Below, piece by piece: positions 34,664 to 46,001 of a stretch of DNA of 64,000 nt. Below the pieces are notes generated by a model, which saw only the letters and a list, made by a program, of their open reading frames with translations, was not told the origin of the DNA and did no database searches. The position numbers and the translations under genes were made by a program. The stretch's first letter is position 1. The number at the start of each line of letters is the position of its first letter. Source of the DNA: Stenogyne calaminthoides (taxonomy: Eukaryota; Streptophyta; Magnoliopsida; Lamiales; Lamiaceae); assembly GCA_037126765.1 (NCBI GenBank), contig JBBCBC010000024.1, positions 21,053,554 to 21,117,553 on the forward strand, given 5' to 3'.

Positions 34664-36462
34664 AATTTAAACTTGTGTTCTTATTAGGTATCGTAATTGC
34701 TTCTATTTATGTGATTTTGTTGCTCAATTTGATAGGAATACATGCTTTTATTGCACTAATTTCACTTAATTGTGCCTAAATGTGGAGAAAGGGTGTGTTT
34801 GGTTTATTGTGTAGGAAACGAGTGGAAATGAACTAGAATATTAAATAAACTGCTCTGATCTAGAAGGATGTAGGAGAAGAGAGTTGAACCATGTGAAAGA
34901 GCTTGAAATGAGGGTCGCAACGCAAAAAGAACCAAGTCAATCGGAGTTCGGGAGCTCGAGTTATGGGCGTAAAAAAATGTCGGGCTGTTGGTGCTACTCG
35001 ACTCGAGCCAAACTACTCGAGTCGAGCTGGCAGCTCGAGTCGAGCCAATGTGCTCGGCATTTTGAGCATTCGGAGTACAGAGAGTTGGGGTAAAAATTGA
35101 AGCTACTCGACTCAAGCTGAGCTGCTGGAATTACAAAAACACTGGCACGATTTATGGCCAGCTCGACCAACTGGAGGTCGAGCAACCCAGCTCGAGTCGA
35201 GCTGGCCCAAAAATGAAGATGCTGCCAAAAAGACCTAGGGACACGTGCCAGATGATTCCAAAGCATATATAAAGTCCCAACTTCATTTTTTCCACATTCA
35301 GCAGCTAAAGGGGAAGATAGGGGAGAGAGCAAGTGATACTTTTGAGACCTGCAACTAAACTTTTCATATTTTTTACATTTTGCTTCCATAGATAGCTTAA
35401 ATAGTCATAGCATAGTCTAGATAGAGTGTTAATTTCAGTTTTGAGCAAGAAACCAAGGAGTATTGATGGATTTTGTATGGATTGTGCTTGAACTTCAAGA
35501 GTAAGTTTTTATTTGTTTCTATTTGTTGTTTGTTGCTTATTTTGATATGGGTTTCTTGTTTCTTTGCATATTAGCCATGGATTTTGCTTGTAGCACCATG
35601 GGCTAAGGTTCCTTTGTGTTTGGGTGTTGTGAATTGGGTTGAGGTTGATTAATTGCTTGCTAATGGTGGATTGTCTCTATTGATGGTTGTCTTTTGAATT
35701 ATGGGTTGTTTAGTGATCAATTTAGGTGGGTTGGGCTATTAGCTTGTTCGGTTGTCTAGTTTATCACAACGAGAGTTGGGTAAATGTGGGTAGACGGATA
35801 GGTATTGATTTGATTCCCGGATTTGAGTCAATTCACATCATATTGCAACGAGAGTTGGGTAGGATCGTTAGAATCCTCATAGTTCACATTGATTCACTTG
35901 CAAGTAACTAGTGTTAAAGATGAAGATATTTATGAGAGTGATCTCTATGCTACAAGTGGGAACACAAGGGTAGGGAGTAGTTAGTTAGTTAGAGGACCCT
36001 TCCTTTGCAATTACCCGGGTGAGAAAGAGTGAATTCATATCCTGATCTTTTAGGTGTAATCGAAACCTAGGCTTACCAAGTACGGGGATGGTTAATGATG
36101 AGTGATTGTTCTTAGGGAGTAACCGGATGTAGAGACAACCACCTAGACAATCGTTAATCGAACATCATCCGAGGAACAACACACAAAACAATTCTCACAC
36201 TCAAAACACAAAATATTTTCATCTAGTTGTTTTACTTATTTGCTCGTTAGTTTATAGTTTTATTAATTGTCTTGCTTAGTTGATAATTGCTTGTTCTTAA
36301 GTTCCAACATGTTCAACATTTTAATCACAAACAGAAACATAGCAATTTGGATATATTCCACCTCCTAGTCCCGTGGAATGATATAAAATCGGGCACTTCA
36401 ATGACCCTCTTATACTTGAGAGGTTAATGTGGTAAAACACGTGTCAATTTAAACTTGTGTTC
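34664..36462. repeat. Retroelement-like block between 18-bp direct repeats
   Basis: CAATTTAAACTTGTGTTC occurs exactly at 34664-34681 and 36445-36462. Between them lies about 1.76 kb of non-coding sequence with features of a plant gypsy LTR or leader: T-rich tracts, ACGAGAGTTGGGTA twice (about 35768 and 35850), and an end region CACCTCCTAGTCCCGTGGAATG recalling the 3' ends of long gypsy LTRs. No protein domain. Whether the 18-bp repeat is a target duplication is open. Confidence 0.4.
34976..35210. repeat. Palindromic CTCGAGTCGAGC repeat cluster
   Basis: At least five occurrences of CTCGA(G/C)TCGAG-type self-complementary motifs in 235 bp, spaced by AT-rich or GC-balanced linkers. It lies inside the retroelement-like block. 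Confidence 0.7.
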
Positions 36463-37043
36463 CACTTCCATTTTATTGGGTCAATAACCCAAAACACCCT
36501 ACATGAAAAGTGACGTGTGTTTTTTTCCAAACCCAATCACACACCTCTCACCCTCCATTATCCCCACAAACAACAAAAAAATCAATCTCTTTTTCTCCTT
36601 TCTCTCTCTCCATTCTCAAAAATAATAGTTTCTCTCTTTAAGTTATCACTGAGTTTGGGGGTGAAGATGGTGGCGGCCAAACGGGGGAGGATGGTGGTGG
36701 TGTGGTGATACGGCGGCGACTTTGTGGGGTGGCAATTTGAGTTATCACTAAGTTATCAATTCTCCCTCATCTTTTCGTCAATGAAGGGGTGGAAATGTAT
36801 TTGGCCCTCTATTGTTTGCTATCTTTTCTTCCTTTATTTTTAATTTTTATTTTTTGTAAAAGAAAACTGAGGCAACAACAAAATGTTGAGTTTGTGAATT
36901 TATTCTTTTGTATTAAAGTTGAGGTTTGGAATTGAGAGATGTAGCCCAAATCTTGGCAAATGATTTCGGTCGTTGTTAATTTGTATCACGTGTTGGCAAT
37001 GCGTCGCCTCCCTTCCTTATTTTCTTTTAGATTTGAGATGATG
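36463..37043. other. Intergenic sequence with pyrimidine tract
   Basis: Contains a CT-rich tract (about 36587-36640) and a small ORF (36517-36708) without recognisable domain or conserved copy. Nothing supportable as a gene. Confidence 0.5.
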
Positions 37044-37051
37044 AAGGAGAG

Positions 37052-37669
37052 CAGTGGCGGATGCAGGAATGAAACTCAGGAGGGCACAAAACTATACTAA
37101 AAAATAAAGTAAAATAATTTTTTTTAGTGTTAAAAAAATTAAATAAATGAATTAATTACACATCTCTCTATAAGTTCAAGGTTTTAAATGAGACGGAATT
37201 CTTTCATGGTATCCATGTCTCGGGTTCGATTCTTCTCGATGAAAGCAACTTCACCCATATTAAATTATTCACTCGATAGATCTCATCCCAATCATGGAGT
37301 ACGCAATCAATTAAAACAATTAAGACATTATAAAAAGATAAAACACTCTACTTATATTGCTTAATTAGCAAACAAAAAAGTAAATATAATATATAGTATT
37401 TACACGAGTGGAAGTAGTATATTGTATTAAGCATAATTAATATATATGAATATAATAAGAAATTACTTAAAAGTAAAATTTTAATAAATATTAATTTGGC
37501 TGCCAAAACTGGGACATGAACATAGTAACAACTAAAAGCAAAGGCACCCACCTTACCATTAGGACCCCCAATACTTCCTATACATATTTTACATAATAAT
37601 TATATAGCTTGTACAGAAAATCCAGGCAGCGCAATAGCCCCCCCTTGTCCACATGTAAATCCACCCCTG
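37052..37669. mobile_element. Non-autonomous hAT-type element
   Basis: 618 bp with imperfect terminal inverted repeats: left CAGTGGCGGATGCAGG, right reads CAGGGGTGGATTTACATG on the minus strand. The 8-bp flanks AAGGAGAG (37044-37051) and AAGGAGGG (37670-37677) differ at one base, the target length of hAT transposons. No transposase. The CAGTGGCGGAT end is typical of plant hAT elements. Confidence 0.75.
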
Positions 37670-37789
37670 AAGGAGGGTAATGGAAAGTGGGAAGATGATG
37701 AAGGAGGTAATTGGATTTGTATTTGACAAATAATTTCTGGGTTATTACTTGAAGCCTTCCATTGCTTCTGTTCTGTCTAAAGAAATTGG

Positions 37790-38075
37790 TTTTATGTTGT
37801 ATGCAATGTGGATATGCATTGTATTTATGTTGTATGCAATGTGTATATGCAATGTATTTATGTTATATGCAATGTGTATATGTAATGTTTTATGAGTGTA
37901 TACAATTACTCAGGGTAATTGCAATGTATTATGTGTGTATGCAATAATATTGTGCAATTATTTTTTGAATATATGCAATGTTTATGTGCGTATGCAATTA
38001 CTTTAAAGAAATACAATATAATATATGTATATGCAATAATATTATGCAATTATTTTATAGTATATGCAATGTACT
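37790..38075. repeat. TATGCAATGT degenerate tandem array
   Basis: About 16 copies of a TATGCAATG-like core. First part (37790-37890) has a period of about 36 bp; later part (37925-38075) has a longer period of about 90 bp (TATGCAATAATATT[G/A]TGCAATTATTTT twice). ORFs crossing it are repeat translations, not genes. Confidence 0.75.
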
Positions 38076-39363
38076 ACATTTTCCTTGGGCTCAAAATAAT
38101 AAATTTGGGACGGTCAATAAATAAATTTCAATAAAAATATATAATTTAAAATTTTATTATTAATATCTTGTTTAAATAATATTAATTATCAACAATAAAA
38201 GACTAATTAGTTTTTATTTTATTATTTTAAATTGAAATTTGTATGCATACATAATTAGAAACAATTTAAATTCAATTATTTAAAAATATTTAAATTTCTT
38301 TTTATTATAATTTACAAATTAAAATTTAAAGGAGAATTTAAAATGCTGCAGCATTGCGGGTGAAAGTCTGCACACCCTAGTGGGTTCAGAAGACATTTGT
38401 GAGGAAAGAGGGAAGACGCATGAATTAAAATATGCAAGATGAATTATTAACATATTATGAGAAGACATAATTTTTAATAAAAAAATGAAAAGCATTTTGA
38501 GGGAAGTCACATGAATCAAAATAAAAGTTGCAGTATAAGGTGACATCAACTTTTACTCAGAATTTTCAACTTTCACTCACGTGGGTCTCGGCTAAAAATG
38601 GACGAATGATTAAAGGCAAAAGAGGGTTTCTACTCAGAATTTTTTGTAGTGCATAGTAACAATTTTTTATTTTGTACCTGTAAGCAATTTGGGGATGTGA
38701 ATTGTACCTATGAGTCAATCACCCCACAATCACTTTTATTTTTAAAATAATCACAGATGTTGAGTTACGAATAATTTCTAATAATTAAAAATTTATTGAT
38801 TCTCAAAATCATGTGAGCGCTAAAATGATTTTCATGAAAACACTTAATTTTTTCCTTATATTTAGATAAATAATTATAAATACAATTTAATTTACTAATC
38901 GATCCTCACAATCCACACACGTGTTCTTCCCACACACTCCATTTAAGAAGACAACCCCCTAAACTAAGGAACATTTGAAGAATCGGAAATCACATGTTTC
39001 TCCATTTTAAATTGAAGACACAAATGAGGGGTTGTTTAGTTCATGAAACTGGATTGATTAGGTATGATAGGATTTAATGGGATTTAGTAAGAATGAATTG
39101 ATTGGACTGTATTGTTTGAATTAAGATATGCGTTTGGATTTTAGGATTGCATCTACTAATCCTATAATGAAAAATCAATAATTATGTTTGGATTGATGGA
39201 TTAGATGGGATGCCTATTGAAATGTCATAAATATTCTTAAATTGAATTGACAACCACACCTCATTCGCGTGAATCTATTCAAATAATAGAATGACAACAT
39301 TGTAATATTGCACTTGGGATATGTTCTATCCCACCTTTCACATGGAATTGACATATCCCTTCA
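38076..39363. other. AT-rich intergenic sequence
   Basis: No gene. TACTCAGAATTTT occurs twice (about 38553 and 38628). From about 39050 the sequence (TTGTTTAGTTCATGAAACTGG onward) has the look of a decayed MITE but I could not find a matching second end. Confidence 0.4.
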
Positions 39364-39530
39364 TGATAACGGAAGGGGTACGACTTATTACTACAGAAAG
39401 GGTATTATTCATTTTACTGAAGGGTATGACTTATATTATATTAGGGGTATTAATAGTGACATATAACTGAAGAGTATAATTTATATTATAAAAAGGTATT
39501 AGTCATGATAACTAAAGGGTCAAGTTAATA
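39364..39530. repeat. About 50-bp tandem repeat, 3-4 units
   Basis: Units of the form CTGAAGGGTATGACTTATATTATA...GGGTATTA recur at about 39366, 39418, 39467 and partly 39512, diverged from each other. Confidence 0.6.
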
Positions 39531-39654
39531 AATATGGAACCAGTTTTACCGTGAATAAATATTTTTTAGAAATTTTATGAGGATATTTTTGTAAAATTAA
39601 ATAAAAGGAGACTTTCTTCCAAACATTCTCAACATCATAAAATTGGTTAAGTCT

Positions 39655-39870
39655 TGTATGCACCAGGTGCACTGACACTCTATAAAGTATTTTAAAAACA
39701 TATAATTTATTGTACTGAACTATGCAACTTGCTCACACTAAAATCTATAACTATTAATATTTGATCCAAATTACATGTTTCAGAGTAAATAAATTGCATA
39801 TTTCAATACAACAAATTATATTTTCTAAAATACAATGTGAAATACACGGTATACTTAATGCACGAGAGAC
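39655..39870. repeat. Foldback repeat, copy 1
   Basis: The left arm (GTGCACTGACACTCTATAAAGTATTTTA) pairs with the right arm (AAATACAATGTGAAATACACGGTATACTTAATGCAC) in inverted orientation around an AT-rich centre. Related in sequence to 40003-40215. Probably a small MITE family. Confidence 0.5.
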
Positions 39871-40002
39871 CCACCCCATAAAATTTCGTTAGAGGCGTTC
39901 CATTTTCAAATATACCTACTTTTATTTTTCTGTAAAATTTACTTTGAGTCACTTCTTTAAAATTAAAATAAGAAGATTTTACAAGAACCTTTAATTATGG
40001 GG

Positions 40003-40215
40003 TGAGTCTCATGTGCATCAAGTACTTTATTATGTATTTTAGAATTGTACAATTTATTGCATTGAAATATTCAACTTATTAATACTGAACTGTGTAATTA
40101 AGTTTTCCATATCAATAACTGCAGAGTTTAGGGTAAACAAATTACTTATTTCAGTACAAGTTACAGGGTTCTAAAAAATACTATAAAGTACATGCACTTG
40201 GTATATTCAAAATTT
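40003..40215. repeat. Foldback repeat, copy 2
   Basis: The left arm TGTGCATCAAGTACTTTATTATGTATTTTAG and the right arm ending TAAAGTACATGCACTTGGTAT are inverted complements. The left arm is also similar in direct orientation to the first copy (TTTATTGCATTGAAATATTCAAC against TTTATTGTACTGAACTATGCAAC). Confidence 0.55.
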
Positions 40216-40222
40216 AATCCTA

Positions 40223-40307
40223 ACTAGTATTTTCCCCGAGCGATGCTCCGTCTCATTTATAATATTTTGTAATAAATTATGAATTTCTAGAGCTCCAAGC
40301 TAAAAAA
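40223..40307 (-). mobile_element. Helitron 3' terminus (partial)
   Basis: On the minus strand: a short GC hairpin (CGGAGCATCGCTCGG, 40236-40250), a gap of about 8 bases, and the terminal CTAG followed by T (40223-40227). This is the Helitron 3'-end layout (hairpin, then CTRR, inserted before T). The rest of the element would run right and is cut off by the E LTR at 40308. Confidence 0.45.
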
Positions 40308-41842
40308 TGTTGGAATATATCGGCACATAAACACGTAATACATGCGCAGCGGAATTAAATAGTTCACCAACAACGAACAGTTAATTGTATAAACAAGAAC
40401 GAATAATCATAACGAGAAATCTTACAGTAATTCGATAGCAGATTTCTCAACTACGGTATCCACATAATCCCCATAGACAGATTTGCCAGCGTTGAATCTA
40501 AGACGAAATTTGCTCGGAAATTCCTATTCTAGATTTTTATGGAGAAACTAGGTTTTCTTGTTGTAGTCAATAATAAATCCCGGGATGTCATATATATATA
40601 GGGAGAGACTAGCTTAAATCATAAGCCATCTTTATTAGGAAGATAATTCCTAATCTTGCAAAACAAATCTCAAAGATATGTTTTTCCCTACGGATATTTT
40701 CCTACGATAATATTCCATAATATTATTTGGGATTCCTATTTAATTAAATCTAATTTAATTAAATATTAATAATAATTAATTCTAAATTAATATATTATTA
40801 ATTCTCCATAAGTTAAATATTAAATCCAATTTAATACTTAAACAACCAACTATAATCCGTACACGGGAGTTACTTATTGTGTGACCCATAGACCCTCATA
40901 TATCGAGCGATTAGTCAAACTAACGGACTTAATTGAACCTTGAAAATAAATCAGACATTCTCAATGTATGAGGTACGTTGCGAGAAACGTGCAACTACCT
41001 ATAACTGAAACATGGGCAATTGAGATTTCCCCCTTTCATTCACGAATACTCGATTAGTCTTGAACATGATGAAGTTTCTATTCAAATAACTTAATAAATT
41101 TATCTCTAATCACTAATTTGGTCACTCGTGTCACACTTGGCCACAAAGTCCATGTTGACGTGCATTGGCCAATGACTGATCCAGTTATGATGAGAAGATG
41201 AGTATTCTCTCTAAATCCACTTTGAGGAATGAATCCTTTTCTTGGCTCAACTACCACTCACATGCACTTCGTGATGAACCCAATCCAATCCATATCTATC
41301 CATGGAAGGGTGCAAGCGTCGGTCATGGTCAAAGTTCATCACTCCACACATGTCGTGCGTATTGACCTCAAGTCAAAGGAGTATCACATCTCATCCACTA
41401 ATCGAGACACCCGTAGACACATATAGTGGAACTACATCAAACGATTTCTCGGATGGGTATACCAATACCCTCTAAGTTATTTGTGCATCCATCATGAGAT
41501 ACCCAGTATCTCGTAGTAAGTGAGATCTTACTACACTCTCTAAGAGTGTGATGCAGATCGCACATCAATCTGCATTGCATTATCAATATCACATTCTTGA
41601 TGATCCTTGATCGGGGCTATTTGAGAATCGTGCTTAAGTCATCTGAGTTCTCACACACTCAATGACAACAGTGATTCAAGGGAACACATATAAGAACAAA
41701 TGCAAACAATCAAACATAATATTCTAATAAGTATAACGTCATACATTTAATATTAAATAAACAATAATATTAAACCAATACTGAATAATATCTGAGTATT
41801 ATGTCTTTACAATGGATTATCTCTAGGACACTAACACTAACA
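40308..41842 (-). repeat. 3' LTR of element E
   Basis: 1.53 kb. Read on the minus strand it begins TGTTAGTGTTAGTGTCC right after a polypurine tract and ends TATATTCCAACA. A TATA stretch (TATATATATA, 40591-40600) lies about 285 bp before the LTR end. A short ORF at 41229-41426 on the other strand is inside the LTR and is not a gene. Confidence 0.85.
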
Positions 41843-41853
41843 ATCTCCCACTT
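41843..41853 (-). other. Polypurine tract of element E
   Basis: On the minus strand CAAGTGGGAGATTG runs into TGTTAGTG, the same AGTGGGAGATTG tract as in family B. Confidence 0.8.
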
Positions 41854-41862
41854 GAACTAGAG

Positions 41863-43377
41863 TCAATCACCTACATGTCTAACTCCTAGACCATTAAAAT
41901 GTATAGTGTATACATGAACACTCAAAACCTTGGTGAAAGGATCAGCCAGATTATCCTCCGTGGGGACACGTTCTAACTCTATCTCTCCTCTAGCGATTAT
42001 CTCTCTTATCATGTGATAACACCTCGGTACATGCTTGTTTCTGTTATTGGATCTCGGTTCCTTAGCTTGTGCAACCGCACCAATATTGTCACAATATAAC
42101 TTTATTGGACTGCTGGTACTTGGAACTACCCCTAGTTCACTTAAGAACTGTTTTATCCAGACAACTTCTTTGGCAGCTTCAGCTGCAGCAATGTACTCAG
42201 CTTCGGTTGTTGAATCCACGGTAGTCTCATGTTTGGAACTATTCCAACTGACCGCCCCACCATTGAGAGTGAACGCATAGCCTGACTGAGATTTGTAATT
42301 ATCATAGTCAGATTGGAAACTTGCATCAGCATAGCCAGTGGCAACCAGCTCTGACTGTCCTCCGTAGACCAAAAAACAATCTTTGGTACGTCTAAGGTAC
42401 TTAAGAATGTTCTTGACAGCAATCTAGTGAGGTTCACCCGGATTCTGCTGGTATCTACCAGTGGTACTGACAGCGAAGGCCACATCTGGCCTAGTGCAAG
42501 TCATGGCGAACATGATGGATCCAGTTGCAGATGCATATGGTAAATCCTTCATGGGCTTGATATCAATGTCTGTAGAAGGACAATCCTACTTAGACAGCTT
42601 TATCCCATGACATGCTGGCAGAGAACCTCTCTTAACGTTCTCCATCGCAAATCGTTTCAACACCTTGTCTACATAGGTGGACTGTGACAGCCCCAACATC
42701 TTCTTGGATCTATCCCTATGGATCTTGATCCCTAAGATGTAGCAGGCTTCACCAAGATCCTTCATCATGAAAGTCTTTGACAACCATTCTTTCACGGACT
42801 GCATGAGTGGGATATTATTTCCCATAATGAGTATGTCACCGGCATACACAACTATGAAGACAATATTCTTCCCACTGCATTTCCGATAGACGCACGGATC
42901 TTCCGAATTCCTGATGAAGTTAAATGATTTGACAACCTCATCAAATCGGATATTCCAACTCCTAGAAGCTTGCTTCAATCCATAAATGGATCGTTTAAGC
43001 TTGCACATAAGATTAGATTTTGGCTTTGATATAAAACCTTTAGGTTGAGTCATAAACACTTCCTTATCAATGTTGTCATTGAGGAAAGTTATTTTGACGT
43101 CCGTCTGCCAGACTTCATAATCTAGATGTGCTGCTACCGCAAGTAAAATTCGAATGGACTTGATCTTAGCAACTGGTGAGAAAGTCTCGTCATAGTCAAT
43201 ACCTTCGCGCTGGCTATAACATCTCGCCACCAACCCAACCTTGTAGGTTTGTACTTTTTCATTTGCATCAGTCTTACATTTGAAGACCCATTTGCAACCT
43301 ATGGGTCTAGCCCCTTTCGGCAACTCAACCAAGTCCCAAACTTGATTGACGTACATCGAGTCCATCTCAAATTTCAT
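41863..43377 (-). pseudogene. pol: Element E reverse transcriptase and RNase H
   Basis: The reverse transcriptase is one open segment (43377-42586): PIGCKWVFKCK, YDETFSPVAK, WQTDVKITFLN and SIYGLKQASRSWN. The catalytic motif is YAGD (42835-42846) instead of YVDD, so the first metal-binding Asp is lost. LGLSQSTYVDKVLKRF follows. RNase H is in another segment (42372-41863) with GYADASFQSD, TTEAEYIAAAEAAKE, LYCDNIGA and DNLADPFTK. The joint between them (42585-42373) is frameshifted. Confidence 0.85.
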
Positions 43378-43386
43378 GGCTTCGTG

Positions 43387-45100
43387 TCACTTCTTTGAGT
43401 CAACATCTAATGTTGCCTCAGTGTAAGTTCTAGGTTCGTCTTTATCCGGGATCTCCACGTCATCATGTTCCTCCACGAGGAAACCATAATATCTAGTGAT
43501 CGAATTACTAACTCTAGTGGACTTACGGAGTTGTGGTTGTTCAAGCTGCACATTCTGATCGTGAAAATTTTGTGGTACAACAATGTCATCGTCGACCGGG
43601 GAGGCCTCAAGAGCAACACTTCCGGATGCTCCTTGAGCACTTCCAGATGCCTCTTGAGCAGGAGTTTGAACTATGTTGTTCTCATTTAGCCTACTTGGAG
43701 TTCGTTGTTCGGGCAATGCAACTCCAATTACGCTCCCACTGGCTGAAAGCGGATCACTTAGAGATAAACTTTCACCGTGTGAGCTGCTGAATGATCCCAC
43801 CGATTCTTTGTCATGTTGCTTTTACAAGATATCAGTCTCCTTGTTAATTTGTGGTTCTTGAATTTCTTCAAGTTCTATAGTCTTACAGCCTTGTTCTTTG
43901 AAGACGTAGTCTTCTTCAAGGAATTTGGCCTGCCTAGAAACAATCACTGTTTGTTCCTCAGGGAGATAGAAACAATATCCTCTAGTTTCCTTAGAATATC
44001 CCACAAAGTAACCCTTTTCACCTTTTGATTCCAACTTATCAGTGAGCATTTTCTTCACAAACGTGGGGCAACCCCATGTTCTCATGTGAGATAAGTTTGG
44101 CTTCTTGCCATACCATAGCTCGTATGGCGTATGCTCAACTGATTTGGATGGAATCATTCAGAATGTAGATTGAGGTTTAGAGCGCGTATCCCCATAAGAA
44201 TGTTGGAAGAGAGGAAAAACTCATCATGGACCTTACCATGTCTAACATTGTTCGGTTTCTCCTCTCGGACACTCCATTCATTTGGGGTGTTCCGGGAGGA
44301 GTCTATTGTTCCATGCAACTTCAGATAATCAGTGAATTCATGGCTAAGATATTCTCCTCCTCGATCCGATCAAAGAGTCTTAATACTCTTACCAAGATGC
44401 TTCTCTACTTCAGCTTTATACTCCTTGAATTTCTCAAAAGATTCGAATTTGTGTTTCATCAGATACACATACTCAAACCTAGAGAAATTGTCAGTAAAAG
44501 AGTTGAAGTATCCGAATTGACCCTAGCTAAAGTGGGCAATGGTCCCCAGACATCACTGTGGATCAACTCTAGAACTTCTTTGGCACGAACTCCTTTTCCA
44601 GAAAAGGGTTTATTGCTCATTTTGCATGACCAAGTCTAACTCTCTTAACCTTGCAATTCTCTTCTCGTTTGCATGACCAAGTCTACAATGCCACAACTAA
44701 GTCGGGTTTTCATGATTACTAAGTTTGAGTCTTTTATTTTGTATATTAAGAATGTTATATCCAAAATGCAACAAATATAAACCATTTGATAGAGGAGCAT
44801 TTCCATACACACGACCATTAAGCAAAAAATAACAATTATTGTTTGCAACATGGAAGAAAAAACCTTCAATATCCAACATCGTAATAGAAATAATGTTGTG
44901 GGTAATAGAAGGAACAAAATAACAATTATTCAGTTCAAGTCTAAAACTAGAGGGTAAATCTAAAACATAAACATCAACACGTTCAGCAGCAACTCTTGCT
45001 TCATTCCCAACGTGTAGCGAGACTTAACCCGGCCTAACTGCCCTGCTATCCTTGAGACCCTGCACATTTGTACAAATGTGTGAGCCACAACCGGTATCTA
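43387..45100 (-). pseudogene. pol: Element E integrase region, fragmented
   Basis: 43800-43387 is the Ser/Glu/Gln-rich linker between integrase and reverse transcriptase, ending with KSTRVSNSITRYYGF. 44157-43822 is the integrase C-terminal part (HTPYELWYGKKPNLSHMRTWGCP). 44200-44640 carries the core domain in shifting frames, and 44650-44960 the pre-integrase region with several stops. The acidic triad cannot be read in one frame. Confidence 0.75.
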
Positions 45101-46001
45101 ATACCCAGCAGTTGGTATCATTTGTCGACATGTTTATCTCAATAACAAACATACTTGTTCCAGAGGCTGAGACACCTTGTGTCTTCTTTTCAGCTGCTAG
45201 AACCTTACAATCCTTCTTCCAATACCCCTTCTGCTTGCAGTGGAGGCATACATCCTTGTCCACCCTCTCCTTCTTTTGAATTCCACCTTTGGGCTTAAGG
45301 AAGCTCGGCTTGGAGCCTTTCTTTGCCTTGCCCCTTCGCTTCTTCTTTCCTTTCGGAGCAGAAGAAGTAAAGGCACTCACCATGAGCACAGGCTTTCCCT
45401 TAGCAGTGGAAGACTCAAAAGTCTTTAGCATGTTATGCAACTCGGGCATAGTCAATTATGTTTTATTCATATTAAAGTTTACCACGAAACTCGAATATGA
45501 ATCGGGAAGTGACTGAAGAAAGGCATAAACAGCAACATTGGTGTTAAGCTCAGTGCCCAGACGACCAAGTTTCTCGATCAGCCCAATCATCTTCAACACA
45601 TGAGTAGAAACCTTCCGTCCCTCAGACATTCGGCATCTAAACAGATCTCTCATCACTTCATAAATCTCAGAATGAGATTCAAAATCAAAGAGATCCTTCA
45701 GATGCTTGGTCATCTCGAAGGGGAGCATCCTCTCATGCTGCCTTTGCAACTCAGGAGTCATCCCGAGTAGCATAACACACTGAGCTTGGGAAGCATCCTC
45801 TTGATGCTTCTTCTTAGCTTCGGCGTCAAACGCCTCGGCTTGTTCAGTACTAGCCTCCGGGGTAGCAGGGATTGGCGTGTCCAACATGTACTCAATCTTT
45901 TCTTGCCTAAGCACCAAATGAACGTTTTGGTGCAAGTCGAGAAAGTTTGGCCTAGCCAATTTGTTCGTTTCCAAAATGCTTCTCAATGACAAGTTATTCA
46001 T
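45024..46001 (-). pseudogene. gag: Element E gag and protease start
   Basis: The ATG at 45999-46001 opens MNNLSLRSILETNKLARPNF, a copia Gag. Capsid helices run to about residue 180, where a stop or frame change near 45456 interrupts before MPELHNMLKTFE. The zinc knuckle is CLHCKQKGYWKKDC: the His ligand is Tyr. The protease motif WVLDTGCGSH keeps DTG; the frame closes at 45024. A TTTCTCTAG pyrimidine-AG sits directly upstream of the ATG. Confidence 0.8.

Noticed and set aside
34804..35389. Overlapping minus-strand frames of 103 and 131 codons
   Set aside because: They run through the CTCGAGTCGAGC palindromes, which keep several frames open. No domain, and the composition is not coding-like.
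36517..36708. 63-codon frame beginning MFFSKPNHTPLTL
   Set aside because: Short, low complexity, overlaps a pyrimidine tract and resembles no family I know.
37762..38134. Cys/Tyr/Met-rich frames (repeats of CMQCVYAMYL)
   Set aside because: Translation of the TATGCAATGT tandem array; no start context or conserved copy.
37280..41850. Direct TTTATTG and TATGCAAT similarities suggesting a CRISPR-like or satellite array
   Set aside because: Spacing is irregular, units diverge, and the context is a plant intergenic region with MITEs. There are no spacers of uniform length.
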